64,000 bases of DNA, taken from a virus. Below the pieces are notes generated by a model, which was not told the DNA's origin, did no database searches, and worked only from the letters and a program-made list of their open reading frames with translations. The stretch is from positions 52,241 through 116,240 of the IMG/VR virus record IMGVR_UViG_3300033146_001917; one strand, written 5' to 3'. The position numbers and the translations under genes are program-made. The first letter of the stretch is position 1; each line of letters starts with the position of its first letter. Shown here in pieces: positions 35,414 through 45,377 of this stretch.

Positions 35414-38400
35414 TAGGAAATATCCACAACAAAGTTATATAGCTTGTAATCTATGCCACTATTTTGACTTTGTACAGTTACGTATAATTCTTGGTCAGAA
35501 GCTGTATTCACTCCAGCTGTAGCTGCTCCTTCGTTATGAACACCAACTAAATTATAAGTAGTACCATCTCTGGTAGTAGCTGTTCCTATTACATAAAAGG
35601 AAGGGCTCGCTCCAATAGCCCTGGTTGTAATAAAGAAATCTACAATTAAATCTCCTATATTAGCTGATGCACTAGAGTATGTATCTTGTGATAACAATAT
35701 TGATGTTCCACTTGTATTTCCGTAATGTATCCCAATAATAAAATTAGAAACAGAAGCAGTTGATTTGTGTACACCAGCACGTATTCGTATGACGCTACCT
35801 ACTTGCAGTGTGTTACCTTTAACAGTATATTTTTTATTAAAAGCGTCTGCTGCACTAGCCCCATCCCATCCATGTTCAGTGTCTGATGTTGCAATTTGTG
35901 TGTACACATTTTCAACTACTTTGTTCCAGTTAGTTCCATCAGCTACTGATAATCTTCCAGTGTCATCATTGACATATAGGGCACCTTTGTCTTCATTTGT
36001 AGGATCTGCGTTTTGTGGATCTAATAAAAGTGCTGCATATGCTGGACTACTTGGGTCTCCTTGTGCTTCTACTCCGTATTTTTGTGTAGAATATCCATAT
36101 ACACCATTACCACCATTAGTATTTGCTCCATATACTCCTGCATAACTACTACTAGTGCTAGTGCCTTTTACACCATGTCTAGCACCTGTACCAACCACTC
36201 CATAATCATTTGTAGATATACCCTCTACTCCAGGACTATCTGCTGATGTTCCATAAATTCCTGCATGTGCATTACTAGATGTAGTTCCACATATACCATA
36301 ATTAGAAGTAGCGTTACCGTAAACAGCGCAATTATCTCCTGAAGTGGCATATATACCGTAACCATCTTGTCCTGCTCCAGTACCGTCACCACCTATAGCA
36401 TAAATACCGTTACCACCGTCTACGTCAGAACTGCCACCTGATATACGAGTTCCACCTATAGCATAGATACCATTTCCTGCCGTATCGTCATCAGTATCTC
36501 CACCTGTAGAATACAATCCGATTCCACCTTCGTGTCCGTTAGAATCCCCACCTTCTGCTTTGATACCTGTACCTGCATTTGTACTAGTATCATCATGGCC
36601 TTTACCATAGATTCCATAGCTAGAAGTATGATTGGTTGTGCCATATATTCCAGAATTATGTGTAGCATATCCATACAAACCGTAACCATATCCAGACTGA
36701 CCGTATACCCCATTATTTAGTACAGATACACCATGTACTCCAATGCCATCTATTGCGCTTCCACCGCCTGGAGTTTGTCCACCTACAGCATATAATCCAG
36801 TACCACCATTGTAATCTCCAGCTGTACATTCTCCTCCAGATGCGCGAATACCTATTCCACCTATGTTGTTGCTAGAGTCTCCACCTGCAGATATTAAACC
36901 AATTCCACCTACTTGATTTGTTCCAGCCCCACCTTCTGCTTTGATACCTGTGCCTGCAGTAGATGCACTTGATCCCATTCCTTTTCCATATACGCCATAA
37001 TAAGATACAGAATGTGTAGCACCATAAACTCCAGAATTAGAAATAGCGAATCCATAAACTCCATTATTAGAATCCGAATATCCACGTACGCCATATCCAA
37101 GATTACTGTATCCGTAGATACCTGCACCATCACCATCTGCCTGTGCATATAAACCATGCCAATCTGTTCCAGATTTAGCTATTGCTCGTATGCCTGTACT
37201 GCTATCACAATATATTTGTGACCCATCTAGGTTACCAAAGTAAATAGACATACTATTATCAGGACAATTACCATCTAAAAAATTATGATTAAGAGAAGTA
37301 TCTTCATTAGCTAGAAGCAAATGTCCTAACATTGCATTATTATATGGATCTCTAGTTGTACCTGATGATTGTGCTCCTGCTCTACTTAGTAAAGAAGTGT
37401 GTATATCATTATCCCAATTGGATGTACGCCACGGTGGAAGATAGGACGGATCAGATAATTCAGGATTTGTATCAGTTAATTCATTGTGGCTAATAGTTGT
37501 CTCAAATAATGTATTCTTATGAGAGTGTTGATAAAAAGCATTAGAAAGAGACCATATACTACGTGTTAGTGATGTTCCTACTACTATTAAAGCTAGATCA
37601 GTGTTATAACTTGATTCAGATTCATCAGCAGTTGGAACAAATGTGTATGAGCTAGACTCTACTTTAAGGATCCATGAATCTGATGTCTTAGTAAATATTA
37701 CATTTTCTATAATTGTTTTATTAGCCTTATCCCATAGATATATTGTTCCTTTTGGTATTTCAGTTCCAGCAGAAATATTCTCTAATTCAATAGGTAATCT
37801 GTATCTGTAATGAGAGTGTTCAATTGCGTTTACAGTGTCATCTTGAAAGAATTTATACGGAGCACTTGATACGCTTGTCTTATTGGCATCGTATTCATCT
37901 CCAGTTGTTGGAGGATAATGAGAAGGCTGATCCCCCGCCGAAAAAGAAAGTTTAGCTCTGGGTGGAAGGTGAACAAAATAATCAGATCCTGTCTGACTAA
38001 TACGAACACCTGAGAATTTAGATTGACGTGAATCTGGAATTACGCCTGGCCTAATCTCGTCTTGAATAGGCCAGCTATCTGGATCGACCTCATAAGTCAG
38101 AGTATCAGCAGACGTAAGTGGTATAATTGTACGGAATCTTCCTGTAGTAAGATCAACCCAGTAATCACCTGCTCCTGATATGCTGTATTCATCAACATAT
38201 CGAGTTACAAATGCAGGTCCAGTATGCCCACTAGGAGGATCTACTAATTTAGAAAACAATAAATGACCATTAGTTTTACCAGCAAATTTAGTACCTAGAT
38301 ATTCTTTGTATTCAAATTCATTTGTTGGTTTCCAAAGAGCTGGATTAAGATACTTAGATTCACCAACCATACGAGCTATATTGGGAATTTGGAGAGGATA

Positions 38401-38574
38401 ATTAAGTAGACTTGTATCTCCACCTTGAGACCATACATCACCTACCGCTCTTTCTATGATATCAGAACCGTTTCGTGCCTGTTCTGAAATAGCATTTAAT
38501 TTTTGGGCGGTGGGTTGCTCACCATCTGCATATGTAATACGTAATGGATATGTTTTTCTAAGTTTATCAGTCAT
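35413..38574 (-). CDS. Tail fibre with Gly-rich GVYG repeats
   Basis: 1053 aa. The N terminus (MTDKLRKTYPLRITYADGEQ, then KLNAISEQARNGSDIIERAVGDVWSQGG) is a fibre base domain. Residues about 455-838 consist of short repeats GVYGxSxxxYGVxGxS and GIYAIGG, likely a triple beta-prism stalk. The region includes a 127-residue internal duplication. The C-terminal 210 residues form a terminal domain (YVNDDTGRLSVADGTNWNKV near 850, then beta strands) that probably binds the receptor. GGAGG precedes ATG 38574. Confidence 0.82.
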   Translation of the reverse strand: MTDKLRKTYPLRITYADGEQPTAQKLNAISEQARNGSDIIERAVGDVWSQGGDTSLLNYPLQIPNIARMVGESKYLNPALWKPTNEFEYKEYLGTKFAGKTNGHLLFSKLVDPPSGHTGPAFVTRYVDEYSISGAGDYWVDLTTGRFRTIIPLTSADTLTYEVDPDSWPIQDEIRPGVIPDSRQSKFSGVRISQTGSDYFVHLPPRAKLSFSAGDQPSHYPPTTGDEYDANKTSVSSAPYKFFQDDTVNAIEHSHYRYRLPIELENISAGTEIPKGTIYLWDKANKTIIENVIFTKTSDSWILKVESSSYTFVPTADESESSYNTDLALIVVGTSLTRSIWSLSNAFYQHSHKNTLFETTISHNELTDTNPELSDPSYLPPWRTSNWDNDIHTSLLSRAGAQSSGTTRDPYNNAMLGHLLLANEDTSLNHNFLDGNCPDNSMSIYFGNLDGSQIYCDSSTGIRAIAKSGTDWHGLYAQADGDGAGIYGYSNLGYGVRGYSDSNNGVYGFAISNSGVYGATHSVSYYGVYGKGMGSSASTAGTGIKAEGGAGTNQVGGIGLISAGGDSSNNIGGIGIRASGGECTAGDYNGGTGLYAVGGQTPGGGSAIDGIGVHGVSVLNNGVYGQSGYGYGLYGYATHNSGIYGTTNHTSSYGIYGKGHDDTSTNAGTGIKAEGGDSNGHEGGIGLYSTGGDTDDDTAGNGIYAIGGTRISGGSSDVDGGNGIYAIGGDGTGAGQDGYGIYATSGDNCAVYGNATSNYGICGTTSSNAHAGIYGTSADSPGVEGISTNDYGVVGTGARHGVKGTSTSSSYAGVYGANTNGGNGVYGYSTQKYGVEAQGDPSSPAYAALLLDPQNADPTNEDKGALYVNDDTGRLSVADGTNWNKVVENVYTQIATSDTEHGWDGASAADAFNKKYTVKGNTLQVGSVIRIRAGVHKSTASVSNFIIGIHYGNTSGTSILLSQDTYSSASANIGDLIVDFFITTRAIGASPSFYVIGTATTRDGTTYNLVGVHNEGAATAGVNTASDQELYVTVQSQNSGIDYKLYNFVVDIS
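36060..37210. repeat. Repetitive stalk region of the 1053-aa fibre
   Basis: Tandem coding repeats for GVYG/GIYG units give many near-identical short strings on the plus strand (CCATATACACC-, CCACCATTxCC-type). An exact 23-bp match (36548-36570 and 36929-36951) lies 381 bp apart, which is 127 codons, marking a longer duplication. Several open frames on the other strand here are by-products of these repeats. Confidence 0.85.
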
Positions 38575-38576
38575 TG

Positions 38577-40880
38577 TTATCCTCCAAAATAACCAGATGG
38601 GAGATTATCGTTCAAGTCAACAAAAGTTATTTGATCTAATATTGACGCTAGAGTAATGGTACTACTTTTCAATCTAAATCCTAGAGGTATTTCTCCAGGA
38701 ACTGCAGTTGGATCTACAGATACTGAGGTAGGCCCTAGTCCATCTTGTAGAAGACCAATTGTGTCTCCACGTCTAGTACGTTTATACCAGTCTTTATATA
38801 GTTCATCCCTATAGTGCTCATCTAGGTATAGTGAATAGTTGTCAGCGATCCCAGATGTGGCATTTATAGTAATATCACTAAGTGTAGATATATTTTGTGG
38901 AGCAAATAAGAGTCCAGACGGAATAGATGCTAACTCCTCCGCAAAAAAAGTTCCATTCATTGTATTTGGAACTAAAATACTTAATTGAATGGTATTAGAA
39001 TACAGTTTCTTTCCTGTACGTGAATTAGTAACATATGCCCTGATGCGAGTTTGTGAATCTCCAACAACTAGATATGATTTGGTAGTACCTGCACCTGGTG
39101 ATTCTAGTACAGTAGAATAAGTTAACTTTAATTTAGGGCTAGATACTGTTCCTATATCTAGCATACTGTTTGGATAAATAGGACCTAAATTATATGGTGA
39201 ACTTGCTTCCTGTGTTCCACTATGTGGATCTATTACTTCTGAACGAGTATTGGTGAAGACAATTGTTTTCTTACCTGTAGATATGTCACCAGAAGAATAT
39301 GTAGAAGGCACTCCTAGATCATTAATCAATCTATGGTTAGGTTCCCATGGTGGATTACCTGTATAACCAGAAATAGTTTGGTCAGTAATCCAATCTGAAT
39401 AATATGTAGTTAGTTCGGAATTAGGTATACCTAAAGTTATATCATTATTATGTACCTTATATAGATAGAGCCCACTAACAGATACAGGAAGCAATAGATT
39501 ATTTACAATCACTTCCGTATCCGTTCCTGATACAGTTATGTCTGTAGAATATGATTGTATCTCATCAACTGTTACTGGAGGAAGGTATATTGTAGTAGCT
39601 CTACCATTCGTATATGTAGTGCTAGTAGCTATACTACTTCTATTTAAATATCCTATTATAGGAGACAATAGTTCAAATGTAACTTGTTCACCTTCTAATG
39701 CTACACCTTCTTTATTTTTTACTTCGGCTGTTAGCTTTCCTGTATTATTCCCCATATATATTAAATAGGAGGAACTAGAGAGAGGAAGATCCGCCGATAA
39801 AGAAATACTAGCTGGTTCTTGAGGCGATGTAGATAATGTAACAAACCCTCTATTAATGATTGATTTAATTGGATTTAAATTAGCTGTTCTTGCCAAGACA
39901 TAATCTCGTGTATTTTGTGGTTCATAAAATACACCAATTCCTTTACGATAATAAATTGCTACATTATGACCAGGACCAGGAACAGCGTGTGTACTTGTTC
40001 GTTCTCCAAATTGAAGTAATCCCATATCCCTATCTACTTGAACTTCATATCCAGACACACTAAATGACGTATCTGGAGACAAGACATTCCAAGATTGTAA
40101 ACTGGTAGAATTAGAATAAGTGTATATTTCTACTTCAGACAAATCTAAAGGAGTATCAATAGGTGAAAACTGTGTATGAAAAAATTGCCAATCTGTGCCA
40201 TCTCCATACCCTACATGTTCTAAGCCAGATACTTCTGCTGAAGATGGGTTAGAAATTCCTATTGTTTCACTGTAATCTCCATCTAATTCAATATGACGTG
40301 ATGTAAGAATGAATTCTGCACTATCTGGTGTAGTTGAAAACTCCACTCGTTTGCGTGCATCAAATGACACTTTGTGTCTACCTATGCTTCGGTCATATTC
40401 ATATTGTCTAACTAAAACAGGAATACCCATCTTGGGTGTATAAGTTAGATCCAAGACTTGATGACCAGATACTAATCCAGAATGCGTTAAATACTCAGTT
40501 TGGTAATCATCACTAAATAAATAACGCTCCTCCTCGTGTATGTAAAAAAAGCCATGATTAATATTAGGAGCCCATATTGTAGGATCATCTAGATACATAG
40601 CATCAATACTATTTGTAAACAGATCTAAGTTATCTCCATATCCTGATCGAAAGTATGACGAGTCTAAACCTGATACGGATGCGTCCCAAAGAGTTGGAGC
40701 ATTACTAGAACCTTTAAATTCGTTGTCTCGCGTCCAGTGGCGTATATCCCATTGCCAACCTGCTATTTTTTTTCCTGTGGCGGGATGCTCTTCTGTTGCA
40801 TATTTAGATCTAGAACCTATTATTCTATAATCAGAACTATTAGTAATTAATAGAACAGTATCTATATTATAGGTGACCAT
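38577..40880 (-). CDS. Large virion protein with Ig-like (Big_1-type) domain
   Basis: 767 aa. Starts MVTYNIDTVLLITNSSD, as the 620-aa protein. The first 340 residues are beta-rich (GWQWDIRHWTRDN, VLVRQYEYDRSI). Residues about 365-465 read like an invasin/intimin Big_1 Ig-like domain: GKLTAEVKNKEGVALEGEQVT with GRATTIYLP and TVSG strands. A second, weaker one follows (RIRAYVTNSRTGKKLYSN). These domains extend adhesins away from the particle. No catalytic motif. Confidence 0.7.
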   Translation of the reverse strand: MVTYNIDTVLLITNSSDYRIIGSRSKYATEEHPATGKKIAGWQWDIRHWTRDNEFKGSSNAPTLWDASVSGLDSSYFRSGYGDNLDLFTNSIDAMYLDDPTIWAPNINHGFFYIHEEERYLFSDDYQTEYLTHSGLVSGHQVLDLTYTPKMGIPVLVRQYEYDRSIGRHKVSFDARKRVEFSTTPDSAEFILTSRHIELDGDYSETIGISNPSSAEVSGLEHVGYGDGTDWQFFHTQFSPIDTPLDLSEVEIYTYSNSTSLQSWNVLSPDTSFSVSGYEVQVDRDMGLLQFGERTSTHAVPGPGHNVAIYYRKGIGVFYEPQNTRDYVLARTANLNPIKSIINRGFVTLSTSPQEPASISLSADLPLSSSSYLIYMGNNTGKLTAEVKNKEGVALEGEQVTFELLSPIIGYLNRSSIATSTTYTNGRATTIYLPPVTVDEIQSYSTDITVSGTDTEVIVNNLLLPVSVSGLYLYKVHNNDITLGIPNSELTTYYSDWITDQTISGYTGNPPWEPNHRLINDLGVPSTYSSGDISTGKKTIVFTNTRSEVIDPHSGTQEASSPYNLGPIYPNSMLDIGTVSSPKLKLTYSTVLESPGAGTTKSYLVVGDSQTRIRAYVTNSRTGKKLYSNTIQLSILVPNTMNGTFFAEELASIPSGLLFAPQNISTLSDITINATSGIADNYSLYLDEHYRDELYKDWYKRTRRGDTIGLLQDGLGPTSVSVDPTAVPGEIPLGFRLKSSTITLASILDQITFVDLNDNLPSGYFGG

Positions 40881-41738
40881 TTATATACCCCAATTACTAG
40901 GGAATACTGAAAGCAACTCATTGATTATAGATGCCCCTAAATCAGTAGGCCTGCCTAGTGTTTCAGAATCTATGACTTCAAACATTTTAGTGCGAAAGTC
41001 AGCAGACTGAAGATTATGAATAATAATAGGACTATTCCAAACATCAAAAGATGTACCTAGATAAGAGTAAGATATGTATGAATTTATACTTGGAATAGTT
41101 AATGTTGAGATAGTCCCAGTTGTGATGTCGATATAGTATTGATTTGAAGCAATAAGATTTGCAAGAGAAAATACTCGTTCAGTTAGATTATCAGATATAA
41201 GAGAAATAGTATCATCTATTAAGTTTTCGTTTTCTAGTTTAATTGTTGATCCTCGACCTTCAATATTTTCTGCGGGGACTCCTTCTACTGATGACTGATT
41301 GTAAATAGTCATTGATCTTTTACTCGTATCTATTCCACTTGCTACTACTGCTAAAAAATTACCATCAGCATTTATGGTAGAAATAAGTTCAGCAATGGTA
41401 AATGATCCACCATCCCTGTCGTATCTATCAATAGTAAGGATTTTAGTATTAGGAAAATCAGAATATAAAATACATTTGGTTTCTGAGAAAATAATTACTG
41501 GAGCCGTCATTACAGATACTGGAGAAATAGTAATTACCTTAGATAAGGTTAATCCTAGTTCACGAGTAATTCCATTAATCAATCCCCTGTAAGTAGAGTT
41601 AGCCCGATCAATATACGTATTTAATAATCGTTTTTTGTAATCCTTGTTTCGTTCATTAGGTAATCGAGGAAGACCAATTAGTAATCCTTGCTTATCAAAT
41701 TCATTATATACTTGATGAGGCTCTAAATCGTAAGTCAT
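40881..41738 (-). CDS. Baseplate/tail appendage protein
   Basis: 285 aa. The N-terminal part (GLPRLPNERNKDYKKRLLN and GLINGITRELGL) is a helical pattern that I associate with phage baseplate proteins that attach fibres to the wedge (I-like or tail protein family). The rest is beta-rich (FSETKCILYSDF, ITTGTISTLTIPS). Probably links the gpJ-like ring to the fibres. The start overlaps the upstream stop as TAATG. Confidence 0.6.
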   Translation of the reverse strand: MTYDLEPHQVYNEFDKQGLLIGLPRLPNERNKDYKKRLLNTYIDRANSTYRGLINGITRELGLTLSKVITISPVSVMTAPVIIFSETKCILYSDFPNTKILTIDRYDRDGGSFTIAELISTINADGNFLAVVASGIDTSKRSMTIYNQSSVEGVPAENIEGRGSTIKLENENLIDDTISLISDNLTERVFSLANLIASNQYYIDITTGTISTLTIPSINSYISYSYLGTSFDVWNSPIIIHNLQSADFRTKMFEVIDSETLGRPTDLGASIINELLSVFPSNWGI

Positions 41739-43333
41739 TATGGAATTACCTCAACTTGGTCATATGGTTCTTTGAAATAGATAATCTTTTGTTGGTAATC
41801 AATAAGCATAACGTCCGAATGAAAATTTATATGATAATACTCAGTATCAGTTTTAACCCATAACTGCTGATCTGAATCAAAGTCAATTCCAGTTATTAAT
41901 CCAGAAACTGAATCACTGATATCTAAAGATACTTCTGGTGTCTTATAGTTAACAGATACAATCACACGATCAGTATGGATAACATGATCTGTAAATTCTA
42001 CTTCAAGTACCAGGAGGTATTCACCACGTTCATTGGCTGGAAGTATAACTAAATTAGCTATTGTTCTTTCCAATTTCTTACTTGTTACCCAAAGATCATC
42101 TGTGAATGAAACAGATGTGCCATTCAGAAGCCCATACTTAGCTCCTGACGGCTTTTGGTACCATAACCTATATCGAAGTATCTCTTGGGTAGGTTTAGCG
42201 TACCAGGGGATGAATTCTATGTCTTCACCAAGAAGAACATATCTAGGTTCTATATCAATGAGAACATGTGAACCATCTGTACGTTCACGTAAATATTCTA
42301 CACCTTTTATCATTGATTGATCTGTAGAGTAGCAGTGTAATAAACCAGATGTAGTCGCCATCCAGGCTCTATTGGTAAATGGCTGAAGTGCCATATCAAC
42401 TGCAGTGATTGGATTTTCTGAATTATCTAACAGTTCCCAGGACTCAACTATTTCTTTTTCTATATGGCCATGAAGTAATTGTTTCCAATCATCTGTTACG
42501 TAATTGATACGTTCTAGAATTGATCCAGATACTGTATTACTTAGTGACCAATACTCGTCTATTTTAGTTCTTGCAGGAGAATATCTAAAATTTTGTAAGG
42601 AAAGATAGTCCGCCGAATTAAAATTTGCTGATGTCATTACAATATTAACAGACTCTTCAATGTCACTGTAGACAATTTTGTCAACAAATTCCCATTCTTT
42701 AATTGTACGTTGTTTCATGTCCCAGGGGAAAACAAGAGTTTCAGATTCATATAGACCTTGTCGAGTTTTACCGTGTAATACAATGCGACCTCTATCCAAA
42801 CTATCATCATTAATATGGTAATACTGGATACCACTTTGAGCTTCTATCCAAAGATGTCCACCACCTAGATGATGTGACCAAGTTCCAGTGAGTGATAAAC
42901 CAGAGGTTGTTGAAAATGTTAATAGATTATGATCCACCCCAGATACTATAGTTTCCAATGATGTACGATTAGGGCATGTGTCATACCACATGTATTCTAA
43001 ATTATTATCTTCTGCTATAGCAATTGGGTACCATGTACTATCTACTAATCCAGATACTGTTGGAGTTATATAAGTAGTTCTAGATATATCACCAGTACTT
43101 ACAGAAAAATTAAAATCTAGAGAAAGCTTTGCTTTATGTAGTAAATCAATTTCATCTAAATTTGTTGTAGATAAATATTGATTTTTTATCATTTTATCTA
43201 AAAAAGTATCTAGATGATCAAATTTATTAGCAAAAACATTTAATAGCATATATCCATTAGATTGTTCGTGACGTACTCGCGACCAAGTAGGATAAATATT
43301 AATTAGTTCTTGAGTTGATATATTGCGTTTCAT
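41738..43333 (-). CDS. Baseplate-associated structural protein
   Basis: 531 aa. It begins with a helical segment (QELINIYPTWSRVRHEQS, FANKFDHLDTFLDKM) and then beta strands with Trp-rich motifs (WSHHLGGGHLWIEAQSG). The position between the J-like gene and the small appendage gene, and the size, suggest a wedge or fibre-joining protein. No family signature recognised. It contains the dispersed motif at 42610-42614 (NSADY). Confidence 0.6.
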   Translation of the reverse strand: MKRNISTQELINIYPTWSRVRHEQSNGYMLLNVFANKFDHLDTFLDKMIKNQYLSTTNLDEIDLLHKAKLSLDFNFSVSTGDISRTTYITPTVSGLVDSTWYPIAIAEDNNLEYMWYDTCPNRTSLETIVSGVDHNLLTFSTTSGLSLTGTWSHHLGGGHLWIEAQSGIQYYHINDDSLDRGRIVLHGKTRQGLYESETLVFPWDMKQRTIKEWEFVDKIVYSDIEESVNIVMTSANFNSADYLSLQNFRYSPARTKIDEYWSLSNTVSGSILERINYVTDDWKQLLHGHIEKEIVESWELLDNSENPITAVDMALQPFTNRAWMATTSGLLHCYSTDQSMIKGVEYLRERTDGSHVLIDIEPRYVLLGEDIEFIPWYAKPTQEILRYRLWYQKPSGAKYGLLNGTSVSFTDDLWVTSKKLERTIANLVILPANERGEYLLVLEVEFTDHVIHTDRVIVSVNYKTPEVSLDISDSVSGLITGIDFDSDQQLWVKTDTEYYHINFHSDVMLIDYQQKIIYFKEPYDQVEVIP

Positions 43334-43335
43334 AA

Positions 43336-44544
43336 TTATGTAAAACTAATAGGATTGTTGACAGTAGTTTCTACTAAAACTTTTTCATCTATTTCGGCTG
43401 TGTAATCTCCAACTAAATTACTAGATATTCTATTTGTTTGTGTAGACGAAGGTTTGTATATCATTAGTGTGTCGAGAGGTTTATTAGCCGTACCAATATT
43501 TTTAATTTTTGAAGATGCAGACATTACCTGTTCTACAACTTCATTGACTATAAAATCAGAATTAATATCAAGATTATTTATATAATCTGTCACTTGCCGA
43601 ATAGCCACGATTATAATTCTGTTTTTTTCGTCATCAGAAATTGCTTCATGAAAAGTTAACTTACCAGCTAGTACAATTCCAACTTCAATAGGACCTCGCA
43701 CATACGGTACTATACCCAATGCTGTAACTTTATCGACTTCTTGATATACAGATCCTAGTAGTGAATCTGGAACACTTGGGGTAGTAGATTTTATAAGCAA
43801 ATCATATGTACCGACACCACGAAAAAATGGAATAATCTGCACATCAGCCACTCCAGGAACAACAAGAGCAGCTAATCGAATAGCGGTTATATTGGCACGT
43901 TCAGCTGCAATAGTCTGATTGGCTATTCGAAATCTATAGTTGGTATCTGATTCAGCGGATTGTCCGGTAAAAATTTCAGATAAATTAGTTACCTTTAGGG
44001 TCTTGTTTAGGCTATCTGTATAATTAGTAAATGAATGATAGACCAATTGGCCAGTGCCAAGATTGGCCGAACTTCCTAACTGGACAGCTTCGGTAGAAAC
44101 AAATGTTTCATATTCACCAGCAGCTAGAATAACTGTATTAATTAAACGATATTTAATACCAGACTGATTATCACCTGTAGATATTATCGTACCTTGAGGT
44201 AAATTTATATTTGCACTTGAATTTATATCACCAAATGTACCAGTACTCACATAGAATTTAATAACTTTAGATATGCTAGTAGTAGTGGCTTTGATTTCTC
44301 CTAATCGACTAACTCCTAACATAGCTCCTATGTAATCTAAATAACGACCAGACGCACTTTCTAAAAAAGCTTGGATGATATTATTATCAAATTGTTTCCA
44401 GATACGTCCTAATTTTTTACTAGTCGCTTGTGCTAAAGCACGAGTTTTAGATCCAGGAGATGTGCGAGTAATGTTTGTAGAATTAATGAGATCATACAAA
44501 ATATCTCCAAAAATTTTACTTTCTTGTTCGGCAAAGATAGGCAT
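43336..44544 (-). CDS. Baseplate J-like protein
   Basis: 402 aa with the Baseplate_J pattern: FLESASGRYLDYIGAMLGV near residue 63, LPQGTIIST near 115, and the central VPGVADVQIIPFFRGVGTYD near 230, followed by LTFHEAISDDE. It forms the ring that, with the gp25-like wedge, connects the tube to the outer baseplate in contractile tails. AGGAG precedes ATG 44544. Strong support for a myovirus-like tail. Confidence 0.9.
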   Translation of the reverse strand: MPIFAEQESKIFGDILYDLINSTNITRTSPGSKTRALAQATSKKLGRIWKQFDNNIIQAFLESASGRYLDYIGAMLGVSRLGEIKATTTSISKVIKFYVSTGTFGDINSSANINLPQGTIISTGDNQSGIKYRLINTVILAAGEYETFVSTEAVQLGSSANLGTGQLVYHSFTNYTDSLNKTLKVTNLSEIFTGQSAESDTNYRFRIANQTIAAERANITAIRLAALVVPGVADVQIIPFFRGVGTYDLLIKSTTPSVPDSLLGSVYQEVDKVTALGIVPYVRGPIEVGIVLAGKLTFHEAISDDEKNRIIIVAIRQVTDYINNLDINSDFIVNEVVEQVMSASSKIKNIGTANKPLDTLMIYKPSSTQTNRISSNLVGDYTAEIDEKVLVETTVNNPISFT

Positions 44545-44553
44545 AACTAACTC

Positions 44554-45021
44554 CTATAAATCTACACGAGGAAGCGTTTTTTCAATAACCATAACGCTCT
44601 GCTCACGAGTATCAAATACAAGATTAACTGTTATAGGATCACTAGTTGTTAAATGATTATAAGGAGTAATTTGAGTTCTAACTTGTATCATAATCATTAT
44701 TTTATATATTCCTACAGGAAAAACTTTGACATACAAATCACCCGGTCTAACAATACCTGCATCAATAATTTGATGCGATACTCTATCTTGAATCTTCTGT
44801 CCATTTTCACGAGTATTAGCTTCTCCAACAAAATCATCTAGAGTAGCACCTAAAAATGGATCTAATTCCCAGTCGGATAATGAAGACTGACATATGGTCC
44901 TAATTTCATTTTCTAATGATCGTAGATAATTATCACTTGTATCTCCGATATCACCATCACTACCCCGTAGATAATCCCCATCCCAGGTCCAATCTAAATC
45001 AATACTGTCATAGTTTCCCAT
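44554..45021 (-). CDS. gp25-like baseplate wedge protein
   Basis: 155 aa. It shows LRSLENEIRTICQSSLSDWELDPFLGATLDDFVG, cited here through its WELDPFLGATL core, and DRVSHQIIDAG, the usual gp25/GPW lysozyme-like wedge layout. The C terminus is beta-rich and forms the IKI.IMIQVRT strand that would pair with the J-like protein. Placed next to the J-like gene, as in most contractile-tail systems. AGAG precedes the ATG. Confidence 0.85.
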   Translation of the reverse strand: MGNYDSIDLDWTWDGDYLRGSDGDIGDTSDNYLRSLENEIRTICQSSLSDWELDPFLGATLDDFVGEANTRENGQKIQDRVSHQIIDAGIVRPGDLYVKVFPVGIYKIMIMIQVRTQITPYNHLTTSDPITVNLVFDTREQSVMVIEKTLPRVDL

Positions 45022-45030
45022 TATTAGTCT

Positions 45031-45372
45031 CTAACCAAGAGCTGTAAGTAATGTAGCTACTACTTTAATCACTGTGTCACTTATTTTAAATGATGGCTTT
45101 GGTATTAATTGGGATGCTGGAGTAACAATAGTTGTAGGAATCATTTGTGATATACCTGCTCGTTGCGCTAGCAATCCATCTTGCTTAATATTATCAGAAG
45201 TTGTATTAAAAGAAACACTACCGCCGCCAGAAATATAAATTCCATCTTGATCTACCATAATAGAATTTTGCTTATTACCAACTAATCCAATAGTTTCAGG
45301 TGTGACTATAATAGCTGCTTTAGCATCTTTTCTGGCACGCCAAATTTGATAATCTTTTTTTGCGGTGTTCAT
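45031..45372 (-). CDS. Small baseplate hub/spike-associated protein
   Basis: 113 aa. N-terminal IWRARKDAKAAIIVTPETIGLVGN and a middle YISGGGSVSFNT are beta-rich and reminiscent of the small spike-region proteins next to gpV-like genes. The C terminus is hydrophobic (VVATLLTALG). Not a recognised family. The ISGGGS codons carry the dispersed GGCGG motif (45221-45228). Confidence 0.5.
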   Translation of the reverse strand: MNTAKKDYQIWRARKDAKAAIIVTPETIGLVGNKQNSIMVDQDGIYISGGGSVSFNTTSDNIKQDGLLAQRAGISQMIPTTIVTPASQLIPKPSFKISDTVIKVVATLLTALG

Positions 45373-45377
45373 TATTT

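Noticed and set aside
36061-37157. Extra open frames in the GVYG-repeat region on both strands
   Set aside because: They are by-products of the short repetitive coding units; their composition is low-complexity and they have no ribosome binding sites.
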